A DNA stretch of 64,000 bases from Syntrophopropionicum propionicicum_A (GCF_048984525.1 NZ_JBMGJC010000008.1:124001-188000); one strand, 5' to 3'; counted from the first letter of the stretch, positions 1 to 8,550 are shown. Made by a program: numbers and translations. The notes: generated from the letters alone by a model not told the origin.

Positions 1-943
1 CGATGGCGTATGCCACCTGAAACTCGCACTTGTCAGCCAGCCCGGCTGCGACAATGTTTTTCGCAACGTGGCGGGCGGCATAGCTGGCCGACCGGTCAAC
101 CTTGGTCGGGTCCTTTCCCGAGAAGGCGCCCCCGCCGTGTCTGGACATACCGCCGTACGTATCAACGATGATCTTCCTGCCGGTAAGTCCGGTATCTCCC
201 TGGGGTCCGCCGATGACAAAACGGCCGGTCGGGTTGACAAAAAACCGCGTATCTTTGTCTATAAATTCCGGTGGAACAACCGCCTTGATTACCTTGTTGA
301 TCACATCTTCCCGGATCACCGCCAGTTCCACCTCAGGGTGATGCTGGGTTGAAACTACAATGGTATCCATGCGCCGGGGCCGGCCGTTCTCATATTCAAC
401 GGTAACCTGGGTTTTACCGTCCGGTCTCAGATAAGGAACCAGACCGCTCTTCCGGGCCTCAGCCAGCCGCCTGGCCAGGCGGTGGGCGGTTGATATCGGC
501 ATAGGCATCAATTCGGGTGTCTCGTTTGTGGCATACCCGAACATCATGCCCTGGTCGCCTGCTCCAATTAAATCGAATTGATCGACGCCTCCTTCACAGT
601 CCCGGGTTTCCAGCGAACGGTCCACACCCTGGGCAATATCGCAGGACTGCTCGTCAATAGCGGTGAGGACCGCGCAGGTATCGCAGTCAAACCCGTATTT
701 CGCCCTTGTGTAGCCTATATCGCAGACCGTCTGCCGGACAACTTTGGGAATGTCAACATAACATTCTGTGGTAATCTCACCGGCTACCAGGACCAGGCCC
801 GTTGTAACCATGGTTTCGCAGGCCACACGGGCAAAAGGATCTATTTCAAATATTGAGTCCAGCACCGCGTCAGAAATCTGATCGGCAACTTTGTCGGGAT
901 GCCCCTCTGTTACTGATTCAGATGTAAATAACTGCCTGCCCAT
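1..943 (-). CDS. metK: S-adenosylmethionine synthetase (3' part missing)
   Basis: Makes S-adenosylmethionine from methionine and ATP in the cytoplasm. The reading frame starts at the ATG at 943-941, behind a strong ribosome site (AAGGAGGT, 951-958), and runs off the left window edge after 314 codons; the family is usually about 395 residues, so the last fifth is outside. Visible family motifs are the N-terminal SESVTEGHPDKVADQISDA, the IGAGDQGMMFGYA motif in the middle, and the GGPQGDTGLTGRKIIVDTYG and GGGAFSGKDPTKVDRSA motifs near the cut end. It has its own sigma-A-like promoter and a leader of about 110 nt with possible alternative hairpins. Identification is secure. Confidence 0.97.
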   Translation of the reverse strand, partial: MGRQLFTSESVTEGHPDKVADQISDAVLDSIFEIDPFARVACETMVTTGLVLVAGEITTECYVDIPKVVRQTVCDIGYTRAKYGFDCDTCAVLTAIDEQSCDIAQGVDRSLETRDCEGGVDQFDLIGAGDQGMMFGYATNETPELMPMPISTAHRLARRLAEARKSGLVPYLRPDGKTQVTVEYENGRPRRMDTIVVSTQHHPEVELAVIREDVINKVIKAVVPPEFIDKDTRFFVNPTGRFVIGGPQGDTGLTGRKIIVDTYGGMSRHGGGAFSGKDPTKVDRSASYAARHVAKNIVAAGLADKCEFQVAYAI

Positions 944-986
944 AATGATACCTCCTTAATATGGAAAACATCCTAAACACAAATCA

Positions 987-1029
987 AACCTCCGGGTCAG
1001 AGGTTCAGATAACTGTATGGCAACCCTCT
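987..1029 (-). promoter_or_regulatory. metK leader with mutually exclusive hairpins
   Basis: In the metK leader the minus-strand segment AACCTCT (1005-999) can pair upstream with AGAGGGTT (1029-1022, one bulged G) or downstream with GAGGTT (992-987). The same AACCTC could also pair with the GAGGT of the Shine-Dalgarno at 951-958. This looks like a translation or attenuation switch, but it matches none of the SAM riboswitch classes I can recall (no SAM-I core), so function is only inferred. Confidence 0.3.
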
Positions 1030-1060
1030 ATTTGCTAATAAAGGAATGTATGGATAATAT

Positions 1061-1090
1061 ATTCTAACAAAACCACAGCGTTAATGTCAA
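1061..1090 (-). promoter_or_regulatory. metK promoter (sigma-A type)
   Basis: On the minus strand TTGACA (1090-1085) is followed after 18 bases by TAGAAT (1066-1061), a near-consensus housekeeping promoter reading toward metK. Transcription would start near 1054 and give a leader of roughly 110 nt. Confidence 0.7.
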
Positions 1091-1129
1091 ATTTTACGAA
1101 ATTACGCGTCAGTTTTAAATTAACACTTA

Positions 1130-1158
1130 AAAAATAATGCGCGGCTAGAACCGCACAT
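1130..1158 (-). terminator. terminator after the YlmC-like gene
   Basis: On the minus strand an 8-bp stem (ATGTGCGG / CCGCGCAT, one G-T pair) with loop TTCTAG is followed by TATTTTTT. It lies 25-50 nt after the stop at 1183 and separates the murJ operon from metK. Confidence 0.65.
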
Positions 1159-1182
1159 TACTAAAGTCTAATCTATTTCAAA

Positions 1183-1437
1183 TTACAGAGCCCTCGCGTT
1201 ATTCTCAACTTCGACCAGGACCGTGTCCACGCCAATTTTTTTGATTTTCTCCCAGGGCACCACAACGTCCCTGCCGGCGTTCATGAGCCCGAAATACTTT
1301 TTGCCGCCGGAGAGCACCAGTGAAAGCACCTTCCCGGTTTCCAGGTCTATGTAAACATCGCTGACGGGCCCCAGTTTCGCCCCGTCAACCAGGTTTACGA
1401 TATCTCTTAAGCCCAGGTCGGAAATCTTGAACAGCAT
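1183..1437 (-). CDS. YlmC/YmxH-family sporulation protein (PRC-barrel)
   Basis: An 84-residue cytoplasmic protein made almost wholly of one PRC-barrel-like fold. It begins with KISDLGLRDIVNL and DGAKLGPVSDVYIDLETGK, has LVLSGGKKYFGL in the middle and VVPWEKIKKIG near the end; this is the usual pattern of the YlmC/YmxH family of spore formers. Its molecular role is unknown; Bacillus relatives are linked to sporulation and lie near cell-division genes. The start is backed by GGAGGTGTGAGCA before the ATG. It follows murJ by 58 nt on the same strand and is probably co-transcribed, with a terminator right behind it. Confidence 0.85.
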   Translation of the reverse strand: MLFKISDLGLRDIVNLVDGAKLGPVSDVYIDLETGKVLSLVLSGGKKYFGLMNAGRDVVVPWEKIKKIGVDTVLVEVENNARAL

Positions 1438-1495
1438 TGCTCACACCTCCTCCCACCAGCGTATGTGGCCGGGGGCGGAAAGGTTACAATCCCAA

Positions 1496-3052
1496 TTAAG
1501 CCCGCCGTCCAGCCAGCGCCTTTTTGAAAGCCCGCCAGAGTACATGAGCCTCTTCCAGCCTCATGGCGAAAAGTGCAGCCACAAAAACTCCCAGCCCGGC
1601 CATTCCAGAAAGGCCAATCTGGATTATGAGGCTTATTTTTCCATGCACCTGGCCCGCCAGCTCGCCGCTGACCACGTAGCACACCACAGCCATCAAGGAT
1701 GCGGCTGTTATGACTGCCGGTATAAATTTCAACAGGCCCCCCTGGTACAGGCCGGGAACTTTTTTCCCCAGGTACCACATCAGCAAAACCATATAGGCCA
1801 GGTTGGAGAGGGAACTGGCCAGGGCCAGGCCGGCGTGCTGGAGAGGCCCGATCAGCAACAGGCTGAGGCCAAGGTTAATCAGGACCTGTACTATACTTAA
1901 TTTGAGCGGGGTGCGGGTATCCTGCAGGGAGTAAAAACCGCGGACTAGAAGATAAGCGCTTGCATAACCCACCGTACCCACTGAATAGAATATAAGCGCG
2001 GCAGAGGTCATTGCCGCTGCTTTCTCGTCAAAAACTCCCCATCCGTAAACAAAGTTCACTATCGGGTGACTTAAAGTTATGAACAGCATGCTGGCCGGGA
2101 TAATCCCAACGAATACAACCTTTAATGAGCTGAGCAGGGTTGCGGCAAAGCTTTCCATCTCAACCTCGGCAGCCAGCCGGGAAATGGTGGGGAAAACAGC
2201 CGTCGTCAGGGCGGTAACCAGCAGATCTACAGGTAACAGGTACAACCTGTAAGCGTACCCAAGCGACGAGACGCTTCCTACGACCAGCCAGGAAGCCAGC
2301 ACAAAAGTCACAAACACATTGGCCTGGATAACCGACAGGCTGAATAAAGACGGCAGGGCGAGGACCCATATCTTTCTCAGGCCGGGATGGCGCAGGTCCA
2401 GCCGCAGATTTATCCTGAACCCCGTCTTGCAAAGAACGGGAAACTGCACCAGGGCCATGGCGGCCATGGCCAGAGTCGTGCCCAGGGCCAGGCCGTATAC
2501 GCCGTATATTTTACCGAGGGTAAGAGCAAAAACAATGATAAAGACATTGTTGACTGAGGTGCTGAAGGCCGGGATGCCGAAAATATTATTGGCGTTTAGA
2601 AGCTGGGTGAATAGGGAGGCCAGGGCTGCGAAGACCATCCACGGCAGGATAATCCGCGAGAGTTCAATAGTCAGGTCCCTGGTCAGGCCTGAAAAGCCCG
2701 GCGCCACAAGCTTGACCAGTATGGGCGCCGCCGCAATCCCGATGACAGAGGCAAACAGGAAGAAAAAAAAGACCAGGACCATGACCGTGTTGAACAGCTT
2801 CCAGGCCTCACTTTTCTCGCCCCTGGAGACGTAATCAGTAAAAACAGGCACTATCACCGTGGCCAGCGCCCCGCTGATAATGGCGAAAAGCATGTTCGGC
2901 GCCTTCATGGCTATCTGGTAAGCGTCCGCCAGGTAGGTAGTTCCCAGCAGGCTCGCTATTACAGATTCCCGAACTTGTCCAAGCACCTTGGACATCAAGA
3001 TAAAAAAGGCGATCAGAAGCGTCGCCTTGAAGATGAATTTACCAGTCGTCAT
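1496..3052 (-). CDS. murJ: Lipid II flippase MurJ
   Basis: A 518-residue polytopic membrane protein of the MOP superfamily that moves the peptidoglycan precursor lipid II across the cytoplasmic membrane. The N-terminus shows the family pattern KVLGQVRESVIASLLGTT followed by ADAYQIA, and the protein has about 14 predicted hydrophobic segments. VARGFYSLQDTRTPLKLS-like sequence (LVRGFYSLQDTRTPLK) near residue 370 is also typical. Length is normal. It could instead flip another polyprenyl-linked intermediate, because murJ paralogues also occur in polysaccharide clusters. It sits downstream of a phosphohexomutase gene, separated from it by a 60-bp perfect palindrome. Confidence 0.9.
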   Translation of the reverse strand: MTTGKFIFKATLLIAFFILMSKVLGQVRESVIASLLGTTYLADAYQIAMKAPNMLFAIISGALATVIVPVFTDYVSRGEKSEAWKLFNTVMVLVFFFFLFASVIGIAAAPILVKLVAPGFSGLTRDLTIELSRIILPWMVFAALASLFTQLLNANNIFGIPAFSTSVNNVFIIVFALTLGKIYGVYGLALGTTLAMAAMALVQFPVLCKTGFRINLRLDLRHPGLRKIWVLALPSLFSLSVIQANVFVTFVLASWLVVGSVSSLGYAYRLYLLPVDLLVTALTTAVFPTISRLAAEVEMESFAATLLSSLKVVFVGIIPASMLFITLSHPIVNFVYGWGVFDEKAAAMTSAALIFYSVGTVGYASAYLLVRGFYSLQDTRTPLKLSIVQVLINLGLSLLLIGPLQHAGLALASSLSNLAYMVLLMWYLGKKVPGLYQGGLLKFIPAVITAASLMAVVCYVVSGELAGQVHGKISLIIQIGLSGMAGLGVFVAALFAMRLEEAHVLWRAFKKALAGRRA

Positions 3053-3121
3053 TTTTCAACACCGTTTACTTTATTTCTACCCCAAGAAAATAAATCCTCC
3101 TCCTGGAATATTTTTCTTAAG

Positions 3122-3181
3122 CGTGTCAGGAGAACCGTCCCCTTGACACGATCGTGTCAAGGGGACGGTTCTCCTGACACG
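3122..3181. repeat. 60-bp perfect palindrome (REP-like, two head-to-head units)
   Basis: The sequence is a perfect inverted repeat centred on GATC at about 3151/3152. Each half reads CGTGTCAGGAGAACCGTCCC then CTTGACACG, itself a small hairpin (GTGTCA...TGACAC) around a GAGAACCGTCCCC core. It begins 2 bp after the stop of the phosphohexomutase gene and ends 70 bp before murJ starts. Related single units lie at 10979-11010, 32125-32150, 55267-55293 and 55307-55333. In RNA it would form a very stable stem that could terminate or stabilise the upstream transcript. Confidence 0.9.
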
Positions 3182-3183
3182 TT

Positions 3184-4599
3184 TTAGAGCCCTAGCAGTG
3201 TTTTCGTATCCTTCTGTATCTCCTTCAATTCTTCAGGGGTGCTCGCTTCCACATAAATTCTGAACAGCGGTTCGGTCCCGGAGGGACGGACAAGCACCCA
3301 GGCTCCTCCCTCGAGCAAAAACTTGACCCCGTCAACCGCATTCCTTCCTGCAACCCGCCGTTTTCCCAGAGACGATGGTTTCAGCTCCTTTAAAAGCCTC
3401 AAAACCCGTTCCTTTTCCGGTAGGGAGGTATGGACATCCAGCCGTTCGCTGTACAGGCTTCCATATTCCACGGCCACCTGTTCCATCAGCTCGTTCAGGC
3501 TTTTGCCATGTACCGCGACAATTTCAGCCGCCAGGAGCCCCGCCAGGATACCGTCTTTTTCCGGCACATGGCCCTGCACGGACAGCCCCCCGCTTTCTTC
3601 GCCTCCCAGAACGGCGCCTTTTTCGGTAAGGCACTGCGCAATATATTTAAAACCAACCGGCGTTTCAAATACCTGCTGACCGGCTCTGCCGGCTATCCTG
3701 TCCAGCTGGTGGGTGGTGGCGACAGTCCGCGCCACCGGACCCCGCATCCCCCTAACGTTGTAAAGGTGATACAACAAAACGGGCAGAAACTGGTTGGGGG
3801 TTATAAATTCACCGCTTCTGTCGATTATGCCGAAGCGGTCGGCGTCACCGTCCAGGGCCAAGCCCAGGTGAGCGCCCCTGTTTATGACCTTTTCCCGCAA
3901 AAGGCCAAGGGACCCGGCTGTGGGTTCAGGCAGTCCGCCGCCAAACAGGGGGTCGCTGTAATCGCGAATTGCGGTAACCAAAGCCCCCGCGTGCATTAAC
4001 ATGTTTTCCAGGTAACGCGCCCCGGCGCCGTGCATCGGGTCTACGACTACTTTTAACCCGGCTTCCCCAATAGCATTGATATCCACCAGTGTGTTCATAT
4101 GGCGGGCATAATCCGGGTATGGGTTTACCTTTATTACCGCGGCTTTTTTGCTGCCTCCGTTATCTGTTTCCCTGCCGGCGGCATCCATCGTCTTCCTGAT
4201 ATTGTCCTCTATTTCACCGGTGATATGGGGCAGCGCCGGTCCCGCGTATTCCGGTATAAATTTTATGCCGTTGTATTCAGGCGGGTTGTGGCTGGCGGTC
4301 AGCATGATCCCGCCGCCCGCATGGTACAGTTTTACCGCATAAGCCACCACGGGAGTAGGGGCAGCGCCATCTGTGATGCGGACCGGGATACCCTGCCCGG
4401 ACAGCACCCCGGCTATTTCCGCGGCGAAGCGGTCGGAAAAAAAACGGTTGTCGTAGCCAACCACAACACCTCTTGCCGCCAGGCCGTGGTCTAAGATATA
4501 CATACCTATGGAACGGGCTACCAGGCGTACATTGGAAAAATTAAAATCCTCGGCCAGGATGCCGCGCCACCCGTCTGTCCCAAAAAATATTTTTTTCAA
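3184..4599 (-). CDS. Phosphoglucomutase/phosphomannomutase family protein
   Basis: Alpha-D-phosphohexomutase of 471 residues that interconverts sugar 1- and 6-phosphates. All four family motifs are intact: the phosphoserine loop TASHNP (Ser103), the metal loop DGDADRF (250-256), the sugar loop GGEESGG (332-338) and the phosphate loop RPSGTEP (438-444). With galU and galE a few kilobases away it most simply supplies glucose-1-phosphate for UDP-glucose and envelope polysaccharides, but the specificity (glucose, mannose or glucosamine) cannot be read from sequence. Start is a TTG preceded by CAGGAAAAA; MKKIFFGTDGWRG is the expected N-terminus. The stop codon is 2 bp from the large palindrome. 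Confidence 0.9.
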   Translation of the reverse strand: MKKIFFGTDGWRGILAEDFNFSNVRLVARSIGMYILDHGLAARGVVVGYDNRFFSDRFAAEIAGVLSGQGIPVRITDGAAPTPVVAYAVKLYHAGGGIMLTASHNPPEYNGIKFIPEYAGPALPHITGEIEDNIRKTMDAAGRETDNGGSKKAAVIKVNPYPDYARHMNTLVDINAIGEAGLKVVVDPMHGAGARYLENMLMHAGALVTAIRDYSDPLFGGGLPEPTAGSLGLLREKVINRGAHLGLALDGDADRFGIIDRSGEFITPNQFLPVLLYHLYNVRGMRGPVARTVATTHQLDRIAGRAGQQVFETPVGFKYIAQCLTEKGAVLGGEESGGLSVQGHVPEKDGILAGLLAAEIVAVHGKSLNELMEQVAVEYGSLYSERLDVHTSLPEKERVLRLLKELKPSSLGKRRVAGRNAVDGVKFLLEGGAWVLVRPSGTEPLFRIYVEASTPEELKEIQKDTKTLLGL

Positions 4600-4694
4600 T
4601 TTTTCCTGCCCCTTTGCAGCTGAATTTCTTCTAATCTTTTAAGGTACCGGATTAATCCCTTACAGCTTATAAAAACTTACGGGGAATGCAATTA

Positions 4695-5432
4695 TTACTG
4701 CGGCATCCCGCCGGGAAGCTTATCGGTAATATCCAGGACGTTGTCCATTTCGTCACGTTTTTTGTCCACATAAAGGTTGCCCTCAGTGTCAAGGCTGGCG
4801 TAAAAAACTTCTTTTAAGGACTGAATGCCCTGCTTCTGAAGCTCTCCCAGCAGCCACTCCTCGTCCAGGCTGTTCTGTCTCAGGTTCTGCTGAATAATCA
4901 CCCCGTCCACCACAAGCTCCGCCGGAACACCCCGGTAAGATGTCGGCAATTTGATATCCCGCGGCGTCAGCGGAGAGGCCTGGCTTTTCAAAAGCACGCT
5001 GAGCTGTCCGTTGGGCTCGGCGATGGCGTATTCCACGTCGGAAATGTTATAAGCATTCTTCTGGCGGAGCTGCGAGGTCAGGTCATCCACGCTGTAGCGC
5101 ATCTTGCGCATATTTTTTTCCAATATTTTACCGTTGTGGACAATTACCGTGGGATCATCGTCCAGGATCTTATGAAGGGGGCGGTACTTAATTCCGGCCC
5201 ACTTGGAGGCAATGTTCAGGACCATAAACAGAAAGAGGCCGAAGACATAATATCCGGCAGGCGCGTTAACCTGTGTAACAAGCCCGGCGGCAATGCTCCC
5301 CACAACAATACCGTTGACCCAGTCTGTGATGGTCAGTCCGCCAACCTGTGACTTTCCCACCAGCCTGGTCAGAAAAATCACCGCGGCAAAGGCGCCCACA
5401 GCTCTGATTAAAATTTCCAGGTAAGGATTCAT
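4695..5432 (-). CDS. DUF421 (YetF/YdfR-type) membrane protein
   Basis: A 245-residue protein with about three N-terminal membrane helices and a cytoplasmic DUF421 domain. Family signatures are TRLVGKSQVGGLTITDWVNG near the start, VIVHNGKILEKNMRKMRYS, and DVEYAIAEPNGQLSVLLKS. The biochemical role is unknown; in Bacillus the yetF/ydfR paralogues are linked to spore germination and stress. I chose the ATG at 5432 because GGGGGGAATGG precedes it and MNPYLEILIRAV is the family start; an upstream extension of 22 residues has no support. The next gene on this strand is the phosphohexomutase, 95 nt downstream. Confidence 0.85.
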   Translation of the reverse strand: MNPYLEILIRAVGAFAAVIFLTRLVGKSQVGGLTITDWVNGIVVGSIAAGLVTQVNAPAGYYVFGLFLFMVLNIASKWAGIKYRPLHKILDDDPTVIVHNGKILEKNMRKMRYSVDDLTSQLRQKNAYNISDVEYAIAEPNGQLSVLLKSQASPLTPRDIKLPTSYRGVPAELVVDGVIIQQNLRQNSLDEEWLLGELQKQGIQSLKEVFYASLDTEGNLYVDKKRDEMDNVLDITDKLPGGMPQ

Positions 5433-5539
5433 ATTTTGCCATTCCCCCCAGTATAATCTACAGGCATTAGTTTGCCAGCAGAAGTGGCATTTATGCACCT
5501 GTTTAAGAAACCCGGGCGGGAAAAGAGGGAGGGCGGAGC

Positions 5540-5761
5540 ATGGAAAAGTATGAGGACAATGTTTTAAAAAAACTAGCCAGGCGCAGGAAAATGTTTGAGG
5601 ATTATATTACCCTGGTAAAAAGGCCGGACGGGGTGAAGGGCATAATGAGACGTGAGATGTGGGACGTGAGACGTGAGAAGTTTAAAGAGCCGAAAAAAGC
5701 AACAGGGATGTTGGCCGTGAGGAGGAGTATAGGAAACGTAAAAGTGGGACATGAGGAGTAA
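5540..5761 (+). CDS. Small hypothetical protein, C-terminus made of repeat DNA
   Basis: A possible 73-residue basic protein starting at an ATG with GGAGGGCGGAGC before it. Residues 1-36 (MEKYEDNVLKKLARRR..., KRPDGVKG) look like genuine coding sequence, whereas from about base 5645 on the DNA is a tandem GACGTGAG-type repeat, so the end of the protein may be what is left after a repeat invaded a longer gene. It is divergent from the DUF421 gene. I do not recognise a family. It may not be expressed. Confidence 0.3.
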   Translation: MEKYEDNVLKKLARRRKMFEDYITLVKRPDGVKGIMRREMWDVRREKFKEPKKATGMLAVRRSIGNVKVGHEE

Positions 5762-5975
5762 AAATAAAACACCAGAAATTAAGTAACGTTTAAATGAGAA
5801 GTTGAAAAACATGAAAGTTAGAAACTTTAGACATTAAAATAAGATGAGGGAAGCTGGCGAAAAGAGACGTAAGATATAAGGCTGTGACAAATGAAACACA
5901 AGGCATGGGAAATGGGGAGCAGGACGTAAGGAATGCCCGGATACTCATGTCACACATCTCACGACCCACGACTAA
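5645..5975. repeat. Degenerate GACGTGAG/GTGGGACGTGAG repeat tract
   Basis: The stretch opens with overlapping words such as GACGTGAGATGTGGGACG and closes with the reverse-complement type CATCTCACGACCCACGAC at 5950-5970; between them lies A+G-rich, poorly structured DNA without a convincing gene. The same words recur at 53.8-54.1 kb and 55.1-55.2 kb. Confidence 0.6.
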
Positions 5976-6645
5976 TTGAGGACAGGCTTATCTTTGCCAG
6001 GACGGCCCACCTCCTGTATTTCCGCCGCAGCGATCCCCGGCACGCCCCGTAGCTTTCTATTGTTTCCTGAAAGAGGCGGCGCGCTCTTTCTTTGTCATTG
6101 CCGCTTAAAAACTGCCGGCCGGCCTCGTAAAAAACCCTGGGTGAGCCGTATGACAAAAGCTTATCAAAAACATGCTCAATTTTCTCGTCCGGCTGTCCTT
6201 CCTCCAGGTAAATCCGGACAAGGTATACATAGGGTTCCCCCAGGCTGACCTTGGGGTTCGCTTTAATCGCTTTTTCAATCTCTTCCTTACCGATATTAAT
6301 CCTGCCGCACTGGTAGTATGAGGCGCCCAGGTAAAAATGAAAAAGGGGGTGCCCTTCCATCTTGCCGCCCGCGTTTTCCAAAAAAGACAGGGCGCTTTCG
6401 TATTTTCCCTGCCGGAAATAAGCCTCGCCCAACTCCAGGTAAGACTCGGCGTTGGCCGGATTTATCGCGATTTCCCTCTTCAGCTGCCTGATCCTTTTTG
6501 TCCTGCGCCAGGGCTCAAAGACATCCGGCAGGATACCGACAAAGCGGCGTTCGGCAAAAAATATTGCCAGCAGCATTATTACCAGGACCAGAAGGGGGTT
6601 GCCGGTCAGGTAGGAAAGTAAAACAAATATGAGGAACTTGTTCAT
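5959..6645 (-). CDS. TPR-repeat protein with N-terminal membrane anchor
   Basis: A 228-residue protein. Residues 1-30 are a hydrophobic membrane segment (FLLVLVIMLLAIFF-like), followed by a basic linker and three to four tetratricopeptide repeats, for example NAESYLELGEAYFRQGKYE and HPLFHFYLGASYYQCGRI. TPRs serve as protein-protein docking surfaces, here facing the cytoplasm. The partner is unknown. It lies 60 nt downstream of galE in the same direction. Start backed by GGGGGA 8 nt before the ATG. The 3' end abuts a repeat tract. Confidence 0.75.
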   Translation of the reverse strand: MNKFLIFVLLSYLTGNPLLVLVIMLLAIFFAERRFVGILPDVFEPWRRTKRIRQLKREIAINPANAESYLELGEAYFRQGKYESALSFLENAGGKMEGHPLFHFYLGASYYQCGRINIGKEEIEKAIKANPKVSLGEPYVYLVRIYLEEGQPDEKIEHVFDKLLSYGSPRVFYEAGRQFLSGNDKERARRLFQETIESYGACRGSLRRKYRRWAVLAKISLSSISRGS

Positions 6646-6704
6646 CTGGAAAATCCCCCGTTAAACATTTAAGGACGTTAAAACCTTTTTGCCGCCTTGT
6701 TATA

Positions 6705-7628
6705 TCATACCACCTGCGACTTTTTATAAAACTCGACGGTTTCCCGCAGCCCTTCTCCCAGGCTGTAGCGTGGGCGCCAGCCGAGGGAGGCGCAGGTAAT
6801 TTCGTTAGATAGGTAACTGTGGGTAATATCCCCCGGGCGGGGCGGCCGGTATACCGGCTCCAGCGGGGTGCCGGTAATTTTTTTCAGCTCCCGGAATAAA
6901 TGGTTAACGGTTAACCCCGCGCCGGTGCTGACATTAAAGGCTCCTCCGCCCCCCCTGCGCAGCGACGCCATATTCGCCGCGGCCACATCTTTGACATAGA
7001 TGAAATCCCGGGTCTGTTCACCGTCGCCGAAGATATGCGGGCTCTCACCTTTTAAAAGCCTGTCTATAAATATGGCCACCACCCCGCCTTCACCGGAAGC
7101 GTCCTGACGGGGCCCGTACACATTGGCGTAGCGCAGCGCCGTGTAATCAATTCCGTATAATTCCCGGTAAACCCTGAGATAGTGTTCGACGGTATATTTA
7201 GAAACACCGTATGGTGACTGTGGCTGTGCGGGGTGGCTTTCATCCAGCGGCAGGCGGGAGGGATTGCCGTACCTGGCCGCGGTGGACGCGTAAACGACCT
7301 TGCCGACGCCACAGCCAACGCAGGCGTTCAAAAGGTTGATCGCCCCGAGGATGTTAATTTCCGCATCGGCGCGCGGGTCCTTCAGCGACCGCTGCACATC
7401 CGCCTGGGCGGCCAGGTGTATTACCGCTTCCGGCTTCTCCCGGGCAAGGGCTTCTTCTAAATATTGGTCGCGTATATCGATCTTATAAAAATTCACCCTG
7501 GGATTTATATTTTCAAAACGTCCCGTGGACAGGTCATCCACAACTGAAACCCGGCAGCCTGACTGGACCAGGAGATCAACAATATGGGAGCCGATAAAGC
7601 CGGCCCCCCCGGTTACCAGGACTTTCAT
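6705..7628 (-). CDS. galE: UDP-glucose 4-epimerase (extended SDR family)
   Basis: A 307-residue NAD-dependent nucleotide-sugar epimerase. The Rossmann motif GGAGFIGS is at residues 7-14, VVDDLSTG binds the adenosine part, the catalytic pair YGVSK is at 140-144 and the Ser/Thr of YASTAARYG is upstream of it. RFGVYGPRQ-like sequence (YANVYGPRQDASGEGGVV) is typical of the GalE/WbpP branch, so 4-epimerisation of UDP-glucose/galactose or their N-acetyl forms is likely. The ATG overlaps the galU TGA by one base, so the two are translationally coupled, which fits UDP-glucose made by GalU being epimerised next. Confidence 0.85.
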   Translation of the reverse strand: MKVLVTGGAGFIGSHIVDLLVQSGCRVSVVDDLSTGRFENINPRVNFYKIDIRDQYLEEALAREKPEAVIHLAAQADVQRSLKDPRADAEINILGAINLLNACVGCGVGKVVYASTAARYGNPSRLPLDESHPAQPQSPYGVSKYTVEHYLRVYRELYGIDYTALRYANVYGPRQDASGEGGVVAIFIDRLLKGESPHIFGDGEQTRDFIYVKDVAAANMASLRRGGGGAFNVSTGAGLTVNHLFRELKKITGTPLEPVYRPPRPGDITHSYLSNEITCASLGWRPRYSLGEGLRETVEFYKKSQVV

Positions 7629-8503
7629 CAGCTGAGCTCCTTGCAGATGTTTTTAAGGTAGCTCCGGAACCCGTCCGACAAATCCGGCCGGGCCAGGGCA
7701 AACTCAACCGTTGCCTGGAGGTAGCCCAGCTTATCGCCGACGTCGTATCGCTTACCCTGAAAGGTCATCCCGTATACAGGCTGTTCCGCGCACAGCACCT
7801 TGAGGGCGTCGGTGAGCTGGATCTCGCCCCCGGCGCCGGGACCGGCTTCAGCCAGGATCGAAAAAATACGCGGTTCTATAATATACCTGCCCATTATCGC
7901 CAGCCTAGAGGGAGCTTTTTCCGGCGCGGGCTTTTCCACCAGGTCCCGGACCCTGTATAAACCCGGGCGCTCTACAACCGAGTCCAGGATACCGTACTTG
8001 GAGACGTCCTTCTCAGGCACCTCCATAACGGCGATAACAGAGGACTGCACTTCATTATACATATCAGTCAACTGTTTGAGGCAGGGTTTCTCACCAACCA
8101 CGATATCGTCGCCCAGCAGCACCGCGAAAGGCTCGTCGCCGACGAACCTGCGGGCGCAGTGCACGGCATGGCCGAGGCCGAGCGGTTCCTTCTGCCTGAC
8201 AAAGCAGACGTGGGCGAGCCGGCTGATGCTCTGGACCAGCTCAAGCAGGGGTGTTTTACCGGTTTCCTTCAGACGCACCTCCAGCTCAAGTGACTTGTCA
8301 AAATGGTCCTCTATAGCCTGTTTGTTTCTGCCTGTTATAATCAGTATCTCTTCAATGCCCGACTCAATAACTTCTTCGACTATGTACTGGATGGCGGGTT
8401 TATCAACAATTGGCAGCATCTCTTTGGGCTGCGCCTTGGTCGCGGGAAGAAAACGGACTCCCAGGCCGGCCGCCGGGATAACCGCTTTTTTAATTACTTT
8501 CAT
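7628..8503 (-). CDS. galU: UTP-glucose-1-phosphate uridylyltransferase
   Basis: Makes UDP-glucose from UTP and glucose-1-phosphate. The 291-residue length is standard. The nucleotide-binding start AAGLGVRFLPATKAQPKEML, the metal/uridine motif LLGDDIV and the C-terminal GKRYDVGDKLGYLQA are intact. Start is an ATG with AAGGAGGA in front. It is co-translated with galE. A terminator ends the upstream wecA-like gene and a Spo0A-box-like site lies 28 nt before the start, so it may have its own regulated promoter. Confidence 0.95.
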   Translation of the reverse strand: MKVIKKAVIPAAGLGVRFLPATKAQPKEMLPIVDKPAIQYIVEEVIESGIEEILIITGRNKQAIEDHFDKSLELEVRLKETGKTPLLELVQSISRLAHVCFVRQKEPLGLGHAVHCARRFVGDEPFAVLLGDDIVVGEKPCLKQLTDMYNEVQSSVIAVMEVPEKDVSKYGILDSVVERPGLYRVRDLVEKPAPEKAPSRLAIMGRYIIEPRIFSILAEAGPGAGGEIQLTDALKVLCAEQPVYGMTFQGKRYDVGDKLGYLQATVEFALARPDLSDGFRSYLKNICKELS

Positions 8504-8530
8504 AAGAAAAATCCTCCTTTTTTGATTCGG

Positions 8531-8540
8531 TTCGACAAAT
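8531..8540 (-). promoter_or_regulatory. Spo0A-box-like site before galU
   Basis: ATTTGTCGAA on the minus strand matches the 0A-box core TGTCGAA. It lies 28 nt upstream of the galU ATG and just after a terminator. No clear -10/-35 pair was found, and a 7-base core is expected several times by chance in a window this size. Confidence 0.35.
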
Positions 8541-8550
8541 CAGCCGATAG

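Noticed and set aside
960..1054. SAM-I riboswitch before metK
   Set aside because: Expected by context, but the conserved core sequences and terminator arrangement are not present.
7800..8525. 241-codon plus-strand open frame opposite galU
   Set aside because: Ser/Arg-rich antisense product without start signals; galU is certain on the other strand.
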